64,000 nucleotides of DNA from an uncultured Dorea sp. (GCA_910584615.1 CAJUAM010000002.1:1-64000); one strand, 5' to 3'; shown: positions 25,780 to 34,408, counted from the first letter of the stretch. Notes: generated by a model from the letters alone, not told the origin. A program made the numbers and translations.

Positions 25780-25976
25780 GCTTTTTTCCGCAAATCTCTC
25801 GTATTTTTTTCCACCAGCCTGCGGGCAATCATGATCTGGTGTCCGCAGCCCAGACATTTCAGCCGAAAGTCCGCGCCTACACGCAGGATCTCCCACTCTT
25901 TGCTTCCACATGGATGCTGTTTTTTCAATGTTACAATATCTCCGACTTCATATATATATGACGGCAACTTTCCCAC
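25776..25976 (-). CDS. DUF951 family zinc-knuckle-like small protein
   Basis: A 66-residue protein with the family core VGDIVTLKKQHPCGSKEW, a GADFRLKCLGCGHQ segment (three cysteines in all) and a basic C-terminal tail, a pattern suggesting nucleic acid or metal binding. DUF951 genes often lie near rpsF in Firmicutes. The GTG at 25976 overlaps its Shine-Dalgarno region, so a TTG at 25967 with AGAGGTGG upstream is a good alternative. Function unknown. It follows the sortase gene after 8 bases. Confidence 0.85.
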   Translation of the reverse strand: MGKLPSYIYEVGDIVTLKKQHPCGSKEWEILRVGADFRLKCLGCGHQIMIARRLVEKNTRDLRKKA

Positions 25977-25984
25977 CTCTTCAT

Positions 25985-26800
25985 CTATTTTTCCTTTTTC
26001 TTTTCTTTCTTGTCTTTTTTTTCTTCTATTTCTATCGTTTCCTCTGTCTCCTTCACCCCATGAACTACAAAACGATGATTATCACTGGATTTAGTACAGG
26101 TGGATAAGGTAACAATCTTATCTGCGGTCCGCACTTTTACTCCTGTCTCATAAAGGGAATCTTTTTTCGTCTTATCTATAAATTCCTGATATGCTTTTCC
26201 ATCCGCAAAATCCGTCTCATATGCATCTGACATATCAAGCACTTCCCCCGCGGAATAGATACGGTATGTGATAACACGGCCATTCGGTGTATAGATATAA
26301 AAACGCGGATTCTCTTTCCAGAACGATTTTTTCTCATAATCCTGAAGATGCCTGAACATAGAACCATCCTTCATACGATGGCCGTATATAATAGAATGTT
26401 TATCTTTAAATTTGCTGTCGTTGTCTACATTCAGAAAAATCGCCCCTAAGCCATTCTCATTTTTTGAAAATGTCTTATGAAGATACTCCTGATTATCCTT
26501 TCCCTGTACGATCGGATAATTGATAACGGACGGTTCCGGATCAAAACGGATCCACCCAATGACATCCGGATTTTTTTCAGCAAGCTTTTCAAAATCTACG
26601 ATAAATTTTTCTTTCCCGTCTTTCTTATCTTTTTTCTTTTTGGTCGCGCTTTCCTGCAGCTCCTTATAATCCTTTCTACCATCCTGATATCCCTTACCTA
26701 TCCGAAACAGCTGGAACGCCGCTACAACGAATACTACGACCGATACCGTCAGAACGATATTAGACGCCAGATGGCTTTTTTTCTTTTTTTTCTTACCCAA
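25985..26800 (-). CDS. srtB: Class B sortase
   Basis: Membrane transpeptidase that links sorted proteins to peptidoglycan or assembles surface structures. The 271-residue protein has a cytoplasmic Lys-rich start, one membrane anchor (about 12-33) and the sortase fold with catalytic H141 in IYGHRMKDG, C235 in TLSTC and R243 in NHRFVVHG. The YGHRM and TLSTC contexts and the long helix-containing insert between them are class B traits. The start is TTG 26800 with GGAG upstream, directly after the preceding gene. No sorting-signal protein lies nearby, so substrates are encoded elsewhere. Confidence 0.92.
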   Translation of the reverse strand: MGKKKKKKSHLASNIVLTVSVVVFVVAAFQLFRIGKGYQDGRKDYKELQESATKKKKDKKDGKEKFIVDFEKLAEKNPDVIGWIRFDPEPSVINYPIVQGKDNQEYLHKTFSKNENGLGAIFLNVDNDSKFKDKHSIIYGHRMKDGSMFRHLQDYEKKSFWKENPRFYIYTPNGRVITYRIYSAGEVLDMSDAYETDFADGKAYQEFIDKTKKDSLYETGVKVRTADKIVTLSTCTKSSDNHRFVVHGVKETEETIEIEEKKDKKEKKKEK

Positions 26801-26801
26801 A

Positions 26802-28100
26802 TCAATTCACTCCATTTCTCATTTTTTGTTCCATGATATTAACAATTGTATCTTCTGTGCCAACCATTCCCGGAGAAGCAATCATCCCCATATATTTCAT
26901 TGTATCTTCAGGAGTCCTTCCGTTAATACCGTGCATCTCCCCAATACCTATATCCTGCATTGCCAGGTCCACCGCACGGTACGCGGCATCTACTGCTACG
27001 ATTCCTTTCATCGCGCATCCATGATTGCCGCCATCGCAGATCATCCCTGTCAGGCTGCTCGCCATATTCCGGATCACCATGCCGATCTGGGATTCGTCTG
27101 CCCCTCTTAAAAACGCGAGACCGCACGCCATACCGCAGCCCGCCGCAATACCGCAGCCGCAAAAAGCAGACAACTTTCCGGAATATTCTTTAATATACAT
27201 AGTGATCAGAAAACTTAACGCAGCCGCGCGAAGGAGCAGTACATCCGCCACCTCTTTATATTTCACTTGAAAATAAGCGAACAGCGGCATTGTCGCTATG
27301 ATACCGTGGGCGCCGCTTCCAGTAATACTCATCGCAGGGCGGCTTAGTCCAAGCACTCTCGCCTCAATCGCGCCATTGCACAAAAGCTGTGCCGTACGCA
27401 GCGCATCATCCGAGATGAGCTGGTTTTTATTTTCTTTTAACAGCTGCTTTGTAATCTTTGTCCTGTCAGAATGGATCCCTTCTTCTAAAAGCTCCATATT
27501 CATCGAAAAAGCTTCCTTTATAAAACTGATATCTCTCTCAGAAACATGTGTCACATACTCCAAAAGTTCAGAAAGCGTATACTTATGGATCTCAGATATT
27601 TCTTCCGGTCCCCCTTCTTTTTCCTCAGATGCTTCTTCTGAAAAAATAATCTCTCCATTTTTCTCAATCCGGACGATTCCGGTATGACTCTCACGGATCT
27701 GGACGGTGACACTATCTTTCTCTGTCATAACAACAGCGTCAATAGTGATCTTTGAACTTACTTGTTCCATTATCACCTCAACCTTGCCGCTTTCAACCAG
27801 GGCAGACGCTTTTTCATTATCCTTCTGCGTTATGTATGCCAATGACTCAAGGCCAAGTTCAGCTTTTGCAGCTACTGCCCCAAGCGCCGCCGCGTAAAGA
27901 TTTCCAAATTTGTCAGAATTAGGTATTCCGCATGTGAAAGCGTTTTTATACATCCCCGAATTAAGCGTCACTTTTACCTTTAAAATCTCACCTTTTGCAT
28001 ACTCTCTCGCGGTTGCTACCGCAAATGCGATCGCTCCTGGCTCTGTTACTCCCAGCGCAGGCTTCATATCTTTTTTTATCAACTCTGTCAGTCTGTCCAT
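26802..28100 (-). CDS. UPF0597 family protein, L-cysteine desulfidase/serine dehydratase-alpha-like
   Basis: A 432-residue protein of the UPF0597 (YhaM/CyuA) family, of which characterised members degrade L-cysteine to pyruvate, ammonia and sulfide. Features include the N-terminal KPALGVTEPGAIAFA motif and cysteine-bearing segments (FCGCGIAAGCGMACGL and MICDGGNHGCA) that could hold an iron-sulfur cluster. ATG 28100 has GGGAGG 6 bases upstream, and the longer frame is not needed. Assignment to cysteine rather than serine is family-based. It is co-oriented with the sortase gene, 1 base apart. Confidence 0.88.
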   Translation of the reverse strand: MDRLTELIKKDMKPALGVTEPGAIAFAVATAREYAKGEILKVKVTLNSGMYKNAFTCGIPNSDKFGNLYAAALGAVAAKAELGLESLAYITQKDNEKASALVESGKVEVIMEQVSSKITIDAVVMTEKDSVTVQIRESHTGIVRIEKNGEIIFSEEASEEKEGGPEEISEIHKYTLSELLEYVTHVSERDISFIKEAFSMNMELLEEGIHSDRTKITKQLLKENKNQLISDDALRTAQLLCNGAIEARVLGLSRPAMSITGSGAHGIIATMPLFAYFQVKYKEVADVLLLRAAALSFLITMYIKEYSGKLSAFCGCGIAAGCGMACGLAFLRGADESQIGMVIRNMASSLTGMICDGGNHGCAMKGIVAVDAAYRAVDLAMQDIGIGEMHGINGRTPEDTMKYMGMIASPGMVGTEDTIVNIMEQKMRNGVN

Positions 28101-28226
28101 ATACTCCCTCCCATCGCCGATCCCATTCAATTACATACAGCGATCGTCTCCTTACATATCTTATCACGTATAGCAGTCCATAAGCAACTGCCACAATTAA
28201 TTTATAATTTTTTAATAACAGATTTA

Positions 28227-28254
28227 TTGACTTTCCCTATCATCAGCGTATGAT
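28227..28254 (+). promoter_or_regulatory. Promoter of the zinc-ribbon/DUF5685/J-domain operon
   Basis: TTGACT (28227-28232), 16-base spacer, TATGAT (28249-28254), about 60 bases upstream of the first gene of the plus-strand operon. Confidence 0.6.
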
Positions 28255-28315
28255 ATTAATTATTACAATGTTGGAGATCACGAAGTATTTATATTAAACC
28301 CAGGAGGCACATATT

Positions 28316-28711
28316 TTGAAAGAAAAATTTATCCGCTTTATGTATGGCAGATATGGAATCGATCCGCTTGGTAAATTCACGATTGCCGCGGGACTGATCA
28401 CAATTGTTTTATCTAATTTTGTTCATTGGCGTTTTTTGCCGCTTATTTCATGGCTTTTCATCATTGCCGCCTACTACCGGATGTTCTCGAAGAACATATA
28501 CAAACGCTCCTCTGAGAATCAATGGTATCTGAATAAAACATGCAGACTCCGCACATTCATGAGAAGGCAGAGAAATCTCCTTTCCCAGAGAAAGACACAT
28601 CATATCTATACATGTCCCTCCTGCCGTCAGAAAATACGGATACCGCGAGGAAAAGGCAAGATTGAGATCCGCTGTCCAAAATGCAGCACTACATTTATTA
28701 AACGAAGCTAG
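28316..28711 (+). CDS. Membrane protein with C-terminal zinc ribbon
   Basis: A 131-residue protein with two adjacent hydrophobic helices (about 20-60), a basic linker, and a C-terminal four-cysteine zinc ribbon (CPSC at 98-101 and CPKC at 121-124, approximate) preceded by basic residues. The start is TTG 28316, with AGGAGG 8 bases upstream. It is followed after 10 bases by a DUF5685 gene. The architecture suggests a membrane-tethered binding module; no enzyme motif is seen and the function is unknown. Confidence 0.8.
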   Translation: MKEKFIRFMYGRYGIDPLGKFTIAAGLITIVLSNFVHWRFLPLISWLFIIAAYYRMFSKNIYKRSSENQWYLNKTCRLRTFMRRQRNLLSQRKTHHIYTCPSCRQKIRIPRGKGKIEIRCPKCSTTFIKRS

Positions 28712-28721
28712 AGGAACGCCT

Positions 28722-29567
28722 ATGTTTGGTTATATCGCGATCAACAAAGCAGAGATGAAATTCAAAGATTATGATATATATCACTCCTATTACTGCGGTC
28801 TCTGCAAAGTTTTAAAAAAAAATTACGGCATGAGGGGGCAGATGACTCTGTCGTTTGATATGACTTTTCTTATCGTTCTCCTTACAGGACTTTACGAGCC
28901 AGAGACAAAAACAGAATCTCTAAACTGCATTGCGCACCCTCTTAGAAAACATATTGCGCGCACAAACGAGTTGACAGATTACGCGGCAGCGGTTAATCTT
29001 ATATTGTCTTACTACAAATGTAAAGATGACTGGGATGACGAACGTAGAAAAAAAGGTTATGCGGCCGCAAAGCTGCTTGCTCCGAAGATGAAAGCGGTCA
29101 AAGAACACTATCCCGAAAAAATCTCCGTCATTTCCTCCTGTCTGAAAAAACTTTCTATGCTCGAAAAGCAGGATGAGCAAAATGCAGACACAATGGCAGG
29201 AATCTTCGGCGAGATCATGGCAGAATTGTTCGTTTTTTGCCATGACGAATGGGAAACTTCACTCTGGAAAATAGGTTTCTTTTTAGGAAAATTCATCTAT
29301 CTGATGGATGCGTATGAAGATGTGGAAAAAGATATTAAGACAGGTAACTATAATCCATTTAAACAGACATTTTCCAAAGATCCGGATTTTGCTGACAACT
29401 GCCGGAAACTTCTTACTATGATGATGGCAGAATGTTCCAGAGAGTTTGAACGGCTTCCTATCCTTCTGCATGCGGATATTTTGCGCAATATACTCTATTC
29501 CGGTGTCTGGTGCAGATACACTCTGGTTACAGAAAAACGCGCGCAAGAGAAAGAAAAACATTTATAA
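28722..29567 (+). CDS. DUF5685-like conserved protein
   Basis: A 281-residue helical protein beginning MFGYIAINKAEMKF, with the conserved SYYCGLCK motif (CxxC) and LTGLYEP segment that I associate with DUF5685 of Lachnospiraceae. The all-helical pattern with aspartate-containing segments (MDAYEDVEKD) is reminiscent of prenyl-synthase-like helical bundles, but no catalytic DDxxD pair is clear. ATG 28722 is preceded by GAGGAACG; the longer frame starts inside the previous gene. It is the middle gene of a three-gene operon. Confidence 0.8.
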   Translation: MFGYIAINKAEMKFKDYDIYHSYYCGLCKVLKKNYGMRGQMTLSFDMTFLIVLLTGLYEPETKTESLNCIAHPLRKHIARTNELTDYAAAVNLILSYYKCKDDWDDERRKKGYAAAKLLAPKMKAVKEHYPEKISVISSCLKKLSMLEKQDEQNADTMAGIFGEIMAELFVFCHDEWETSLWKIGFFLGKFIYLMDAYEDVEKDIKTGNYNPFKQTFSKDPDFADNCRKLLTMMMAECSREFERLPILLHADILRNILYSGVWCRYTLVTEKRAQEKEKHL

Positions 29568-29594
29568 ACTTATATGATCAGGAGAACATTTATT

Positions 29595-30293
29595 ATGACA
29601 GACCCTTACAGTGTCCTTGGGGTACGAAAAGAAGCTTCCGACGATGAAATCAAAAAAGCATACCGCAGTTTAAGCCGCAGATATCATCCGGATGCAAATA
29701 TCAACAATCCACATAAGGATATGGCAGAGGCAAAATTCAAAGAAGTGCAGCAGGCATACAACCAGATCATGCATGAACGTGAATATGGCTCTTTCAGTGG
29801 TTATTCTGCTGACGATGATGAATCTTTCGGCGGTTTTGGACCGTTTGGAGGCTTCTACGCAAAATACCGGCAGACAGATTCCGGCTCCGCCGGTGACAAT
29901 GAGGACGCCCTTCATCTTCGCGCCGCTGCTAATTACATTAACAACGGTTATTATAGGGAAGCGCTGAATCTTTTGAATAACATTACGTCCAGAGATGCAC
30001 AGTGGTATTATTACAGCGCCCTAGCCAATTCTGGTATAGGTAATGTCGCGACCGCGCTCGATCATGCAAAAGAAGCGTTAAGACGCGAACCGGATAATTT
30101 CCAATATCAGATGCTTGTGAACCGTCTTGAAGGCGGCAGCACATGGTACAGACAGCAGCAAGGACCGTACCAGACCACTTTTTCCACGGGAAATAACTGG
30201 TGTCTGAAATTGTGTATTGCCAACCTTTTGTGTAATCTCTGCTGTAATGGAATGTATTGCGGCGGCAGTGGAATTCCTGGCGGATATATATAG
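29595..30293 (+). CDS. J-domain (DnaJ-like) protein with TPR-like repeat and Cys-rich tail
   Basis: A 232-residue protein: N-terminal J domain (1-70) with the HPD motif in RRYHPDANI, a Gly/Phe-rich linker, a helical repeat region (about 105-175, AANYINNGYYREALNLL) resembling a tetratricopeptide pair, and a short Cys-rich C-terminus (CLKLCIANLLCNLCC) that could anchor or bind metal. It lacks the DnaJ zinc and substrate domains, so it is a specialised Hsp70 co-chaperone. ATG 29595 is preceded by AGGAGA. It is the third gene after the zinc-ribbon and DUF5685 genes. Confidence 0.9.
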   Translation: MTDPYSVLGVRKEASDDEIKKAYRSLSRRYHPDANINNPHKDMAEAKFKEVQQAYNQIMHEREYGSFSGYSADDDESFGGFGPFGGFYAKYRQTDSGSAGDNEDALHLRAAANYINNGYYREALNLLNNITSRDAQWYYYSALANSGIGNVATALDHAKEALRREPDNFQYQMLVNRLEGGSTWYRQQQGPYQTTFSTGNNWCLKLCIANLLCNLCCNGMYCGGSGIPGGYI

Positions 30294-30351
30294 GCAGATA
30301 TTTATATAATAAATTTTAAAGATAATTTTTAAAAGTTTTATATTTTTATCC

Positions 30352-30380
30352 TTGACTATCCTCTAAGTGTTTGTTATAAT
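30352..30380 (+). promoter_or_regulatory. Sigma-A promoter of tRNA-Cys
   Basis: TTGACT (30352-30357), 17-base spacer, TATAAT (30375-30380), ending 18 bases before the mature tRNA. Confidence 0.9.
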
Positions 30381-30398
30381 GAATTGTGCTTGAGAAAT

Positions 30399-30469
30399 GG
30401 CGCCATAGCCAAGTGGTAAGGCAGAGGTCTGCAACACCTTCATCACCAGTTCAAATCTGGTTGGCGCCT
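30399..30469 (+). tRNA. tRNA-Cys (GCA)
   Basis: A 71-base cloverleaf: acceptor stem GGCGCCA / TGGCGCC, D arm with AGCCAAGTGGTAAGGC, anticodon loop CTGCAAC (anticodon GCA), T arm with TTCAAATC and discriminator T. The 3' CCA is not encoded. It has its own promoter and terminator. Confidence 0.96.
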
Positions 30470-30472
30470 TTT

Positions 30473-30504
30473 AAAGTCCCGGAACGGATGTTTTCGGGAC
30501 TTTT
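30473..30504 (+). terminator. Terminator of tRNA-Cys
   Basis: Arms AAAGTCCCG / CGGGACTTT followed by TTATTTATTAT, just downstream of the tRNA. Confidence 0.85.
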
Positions 30505-30560
30505 ATTTATTATCTGATATTTCATTACTTATAATATTTAAACTTTCGGACGATTTGGCT

Positions 30561-31700
30561 TTAAAAATAATCCTCTCCCAGATTTAATATATAAAACGAC
30601 ATCATGATCCTTACCCGGTTCTCATTACTCATAATGTCATAATCCAATATCTCTTTTATAGCGCTGATTTTATAATTCAATGTATTTTTATGACAGTAGA
30701 GCGCTTTTGCAGTCTGAAGGATACAGCAGTCATTTTCAAAAAACGCTCTGAGTATCATCATATATTCTGTATGTTTCATCTTATCATATTGAATTAAAGC
30801 TCCAAGCGTCTCTTCCACAAAGTCAGTGTAAATAGATGGCTCTTTTATATCCGCAAGTATTTTATAAATCCCAAGTTCATCATAATACAAAAGGTTCTTT
30901 GGAATTGTTGTCTTCGTCAGACGGTACGCTGTGTACGCATTTTCATAAGAATTGTGGATATCCGCTATCCGCTTCTGCGTTGTGCCGACTCCGGCATAGA
31001 TATTAATATCCTCCCGGCATATTTTCCCAAACTCTTTCTTAAGTCTGCTGATGAGATATCCTGCCGCCAATATAATGAGCCGTCCCTTCTCTTCATAAAT
31101 AATGGACTTTCGAAATACATACCGCAAATTATTTTCAATCTCCTTAAGACGTTCATTCCCGCTTTCCGTATCATAAGTATAACAGCTCAGAATAATAACT
31201 GTATAAGACATATCCCTGAAAAATCCATTATGTTCAAAGTGATTGAGATACAGCCTCTCCTCCTCCGGATAATAAATCGCATTCTTAAGGGCCGAAATAA
31301 GGTTTGTCTCTCTCTGCTCATTTTTCAGAAGTATCTCCGAGAATTTGCGCATGACATCAATATAAGGAGTATTCCACGAAGAAGAAAAGACAGGAAAATG
31401 TTTCCTGTTGCAATATTCTATAGTTTCTTTTGAAACCATACTGCCTGTATGCGAAGAAATGATCAGACCTCCGGCGCGCACTGATATGAGTGAATCAATA
31501 AATTCTTTAAGCCACTCTTCTGACGCATAGTTGAGCCCTGAATTAAACACCAGTTCATCTCCGTGAAGAAGACAGACAAACTCCTTTTCCTCAACCATAT
31601 GCACCCATCCAATCTTTTTTCCAAAACAGCTTGTTGTCAGCAGCTTAAGATCATATTCTGACTGAACATCCGCATACAGACTTTTTAATTCTACTGCCAT
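30561..31700 (-). CDS. PucR-family transcriptional regulator
   Basis: A 379-residue regulator with an N-terminal PucR-like domain (segment GWVHMVEEKEFVCLLHGDELVF resembles the purine-catabolism regulatory domain), a middle GGDEF-like/CdaR region and a C-terminal helix-turn-helix (ILQTAKALYCHKNTLNYKISAIKEIL) of the PucR/CdaR type. The ATG at 31700 has AGGAG upstream; the frame continues 34 codons beyond it without a ribosome site. It stands alone between divergent units and an inverted repeat overlaps its promoter. Target genes are unknown; no purine genes are near. Confidence 0.85.
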   Translation of the reverse strand: MAVELKSLYADVQSEYDLKLLTTSCFGKKIGWVHMVEEKEFVCLLHGDELVFNSGLNYASEEWLKEFIDSLISVRAGGLIISSHTGSMVSKETIEYCNRKHFPVFSSSWNTPYIDVMRKFSEILLKNEQRETNLISALKNAIYYPEEERLYLNHFEHNGFFRDMSYTVIILSCYTYDTESGNERLKEIENNLRYVFRKSIIYEEKGRLIILAAGYLISRLKKEFGKICREDINIYAGVGTTQKRIADIHNSYENAYTAYRLTKTTIPKNLLYYDELGIYKILADIKEPSIYTDFVEETLGALIQYDKMKHTEYMMILRAFFENDCCILQTAKALYCHKNTLNYKISAIKEILDYDIMSNENRVRIMMSFYILNLGEDYF

Positions 31701-31779
31701 CCTTTTCTCCTGTCCGTAATCTTTATTTACTCTGGCAATATACTTCCAGAATCCAAAGACACTAAGTACTGATATAATT

Positions 31780-31809
31780 AATATATCATAATTTGTGCTC
31801 AAAGCACAA
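31780..31809 (-). promoter_or_regulatory. PucR-type gene promoter with overlapping inverted repeat
   Basis: Minus-strand TTGTGC (31809-31804), 18-base spacer, TATATT (31785-31780). The -35 is one arm of the inverted repeat TTGTGC-TTTGA-GCACAA (31793-31809), consistent with an operator for autoregulation. The leader is about 70 bases. Confidence 0.45.
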
Positions 31810-31949
31810 TTATTTTGTATATTTCTGGAATCTTAAAACATACCCAAAACATTTTTAAAATGATATATTATATAAGAAGTACAAATAAAAAATTAGTAAC
31901 CCCGAACAATTTGTATTTCCAATCCAAACTCTAGATCATATAATAAAAA

Positions 31950-31971
31950 GACCAGCGTTTTTTCGCAGGTC
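31950..31971 (+). terminator. Isolated terminator-like hairpin
   Basis: GACCAGCG / CGCAGGTC with a T6 loop, followed by CTTTTATTTT. It lies in a 321-base gap between the divergent regulator and glycosylase genes with no obvious gene feeding into it. Confidence 0.5.
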
Positions 31972-31991
31972 CTTTTATTTTGTGGTACAAT
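31962..31991 (+). promoter_or_regulatory. Possible promoter of the glycosylase gene
   Basis: TTCGCA (31962-31967), 18-base spacer, TACAAT (31986-31991), about 30 bases before ATG 32022. The -35 lies in the preceding hairpin, so confidence is low. Confidence 0.3.
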
Positions 31992-32021
31992 TTAATAAAA
32001 ACAGATCGGAGAACGATATCT

Positions 32022-32516
32022 ATGAAATCTACATATATTACACACAATTTCACACCTGTTTTTGATAAATATTCCCGTATTCTCATGCTCGGCACAATGC
32101 CGTCTCCTAGATCAAGGGAAGTCGGTTTTTATTATGGACATCCGAGAAACCGTTTCTGGAAAGTTATCTCCGACATATGCCGCGAATCTCTTCCCAATAC
32201 GACGGAAGACAAGATTACACTGGCGCTTTCTCATCATATTGCCGTGTGGGATGTTCTCGCGGGCTGCGATATCTGCGGGGCAGACGACAGCAGCATCCGA
32301 AATCCCAAAGCAAACGATCTGGATATCATTCTCTCCCATGCCGACATCAGGGCAATCTTTACTACCGGTACGAAAGCATACCAATTATATCAAAAATACT
32401 GCTATCCAAAGACAGGTATCAAAGCAGCAATGCTGCCTTCCACAAGCCCGGCGAACTGCAGGGTTTCTTACGAAGAGCTAAAAACAGCTTACTCTGCCAT
32501 CTTAAAATATCTGTAA
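32022..32516 (+). CDS. DNA-deoxyinosine glycosylase (uracil-DNA glycosylase superfamily)
   Basis: A 164-residue DNA repair enzyme of the UDG family 6 (hypoxanthine-DNA glycosylase) type. Motif 1 is GTMPSPRSREVGFYYGHPRNRFW, shared by family 6 and Mug-like enzymes; the C-terminal motif region carries LPSTSPANCR. Removes deaminated purines from DNA in the cytoplasm. ATG 32022 is preceded by CGGAGA. It is followed by a DUF4474 gene on the same strand after about 75 bases. Confidence 0.85.
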   Translation: MKSTYITHNFTPVFDKYSRILMLGTMPSPRSREVGFYYGHPRNRFWKVISDICRESLPNTTEDKITLALSHHIAVWDVLAGCDICGADDSSIRNPKANDLDIILSHADIRAIFTTGTKAYQLYQKYCYPKTGIKAAMLPSTSPANCRVSYEELKTAYSAILKYL

Positions 32517-32592
32517 AATTCAAAAGCACATTTCTCCCTCCTGCTGAATAGACTAAAATATGAATTTCTATTACAGACTTACGGAGGTTCTT

Positions 32593-33540
32593 ATGCCTGT
32601 ACAATATATATTTTTTCTATTATTTATTATTTTACTATTATTTCTTTTTGCGGCAAACACCCATTTAAAATGCATCAGATTAAAAATCTGTCATACACCT
32701 GATTTAAAAAAACTGGAACATCTTAACAGCATTCTTTCTCCCTATGGTTTTCAGTATGATCCCTCGGCAGATTGTTTTTACTCAACAATTCACTGCTGGC
32801 AGCGAAAATATGGCTACCGGCGCTTATATGACAATTCTGCTGCCACTTTTGGCATGATCTTTGACTGCGAACCTGTTTATTTTGATTATGGCAAAAGGCA
32901 CTGGCTTATTGAATTCTGGAAAGGCCAGTACGGTATGTCAGCAGGGGCAGAAGTCGGGATCTATGCCGCAGACGACTCCCATCCCGAATCACATGATCCG
33001 CGTAAAATACATTACAAAAGCATTAAAGACTCGGAACTGCTTCCTATAAGAATTAATCTTTTTTACAAAGAACAGTTTATCGCGGTCCGCGAAAAGCGGC
33101 ACTGGTGGCTGACCGCATTTTTCCTTGGGAAGTTCTGTCCTCCTCACACACTGTCGGCAAAAATCAGTATTACCTTTCCGGATTATGAGATGTGTAATGC
33201 CTATATTGAAGGCCTGAAACGCGCAGGATATCATTCCACAAGCATCAGCAGGTGTCTTCTTACTGTCACCGTACCATTTACACAGCCAAAATCTGAACAA
33301 CCGGCTTCCCGATATTTCGTATCCACAAAACTACGGTTATTTTTCAACCGCTTATGCTGCTGTTTGTATCGCTTTCTTACAAGGAATTTCACAAACACAC
33401 TTGACCGGCTGGAATATCTGGCAGCTCTTAGTCCTTTACTTCTTAACGCAGCTTTGTGTTTTACAAGAACCCAAAAACGCTATAACAGATATCACTCATC
33501 AAAGGAGGCTTCTCATGTCCACAGAAAGCCGTTTGAATAA
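32593..33540 (+). CDS. DUF4474-like membrane-anchored protein
   Basis: A 315-residue protein with one N-terminal membrane helix (about 4-25), then a soluble domain with aromatic-rich sequence (GFQYDPSADCFYST...WQRKYGYRRLYD...FDCEPVYFDYGKRHWLIEFWKGQYG), which I recognise as DUF4474-like, found in Clostridia. ATG 32593 is preceded by CGGAGG; a 33-base longer frame lacks a ribosome site. The 3' end overlaps the metallophosphoesterase start by 26 bases. Function unknown. Confidence 0.8.
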   Translation: MPVQYIFFLLFIILLLFLFAANTHLKCIRLKICHTPDLKKLEHLNSILSPYGFQYDPSADCFYSTIHCWQRKYGYRRLYDNSAATFGMIFDCEPVYFDYGKRHWLIEFWKGQYGMSAGAEVGIYAADDSHPESHDPRKIHYKSIKDSELLPIRINLFYKEQFIAVREKRHWWLTAFFLGKFCPPHTLSAKISITFPDYEMCNAYIEGLKRAGYHSTSISRCLLTVTVPFTQPKSEQPASRYFVSTKLRLFFNRLCCCLYRFLTRNFTNTLDRLEYLAALSPLLLNAALCFTRTQKRYNRYHSSKEASHVHRKPFE

Positions 33541-34390
33541 ATTATTAAAGACCACCCCGGTCATTTCCTATGACTATCTGTCACGCTTTGTTATTATGAG
33601 TGACTGTCATAGAGGAACAGGCAACTGGGGCGATAATTTTCTCAAAAATCAAAATATCTATTCTGCTGCTCTTCGCCACTACTATCAAAACGGTTATACT
33701 TACATTGAGCTTGGGGATGGCGATGAGCTATGGGAGAATCGTAATATGGAAGAAATCGTGGCAACCCATTCTGATATCTTTGAACTGTTGTCTTGTTTTT
33801 ATAAGAACAATCGCCTTCATATGCTCTGCGGGAATCACGATTTCATCAAAAAGAAACCTCAGTTTTTACGCTGCTGTAATGATTATTACTGTGAGAGCCA
33901 GTGCTCAAAACTCCCCCTCATGCCCGGACTCTGCGTTCACGAAAGCCTGATTCTTCAGAACAAAGTCAGTGGGAGCAGTATTTTTCTTGTACATGGCCAT
34001 CAAGGGGATCTGCTCAATGATACGTTTTGGAAATTCAGCAGATTCCTTGTCCGTTACATCTGGCGGCCGTTAGAACTTTTCGCCCTCAACGATCCCACCA
34101 GCGCCGCAAAAAATAACACAAAAAAAAGCGCCGTAGAACAGCGCCTTTCTGCATGGTCTTCAAAACATTCCCAGCTACTGATTGCGGGACACACACACCG
34201 TCCCATATTCCCTGCAGATAAAGATTCTCTTTACTTCAACTGCGGAAGCTGTGTTCATCCCTACTGCATAACTGCCTTAGAGATCCGTGACAATAAAATC
34301 ACTCTTGTAAAATGGCTGGTCAAATCTCATCCTGATTTAAGCATGTACATCGGACGGGAGATCCTCGCCGGACCCGCAGCCCTTTCCTGA
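33515..34390 (+). CDS. Calcineurin-like metallophosphoesterase
   Basis: A 291-residue dinuclear-metal phosphoesterase. All five metal-binding motifs are present: SDCHRG (D30, H32), LGDGDE (67-72), CGNHDF (106-110 region), VHGHQGD, and AGHTHRP. The first motif DCH and the doubled GDGD are typical of a subfamily acting on UDP-diacylglucosamine-like or unknown small substrates; I cannot name it. ATG 33515 follows AAAGGAGG. It overlaps the DUF4474 gene, so the two are translationally coupled. It converges on csrA with only 18 bases between and no clear terminator. Confidence 0.9.
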   Translation: MSTESRLNKLLKTTPVISYDYLSRFVIMSDCHRGTGNWGDNFLKNQNIYSAALRHYYQNGYTYIELGDGDELWENRNMEEIVATHSDIFELLSCFYKNNRLHMLCGNHDFIKKKPQFLRCCNDYYCESQCSKLPLMPGLCVHESLILQNKVSGSSIFLVHGHQGDLLNDTFWKFSRFLVRYIWRPLELFALNDPTSAAKNNTKKSAVEQRLSAWSSKHSQLLIAGHTHRPIFPADKDSLYFNCGSCVHPYCITALEIRDNKITLVKWLVKSHPDLSMYIGREILAGPAALS

Positions 34391-34408
34391 TAACATATAT
34401 TCCATACA

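Noticed and set aside
25672..25911. Open frame overlapping the DUF951 gene and the rpsF leader
   Set aside because: It overlaps a recognised protein in another frame and lacks a ribosome site; composition is random.
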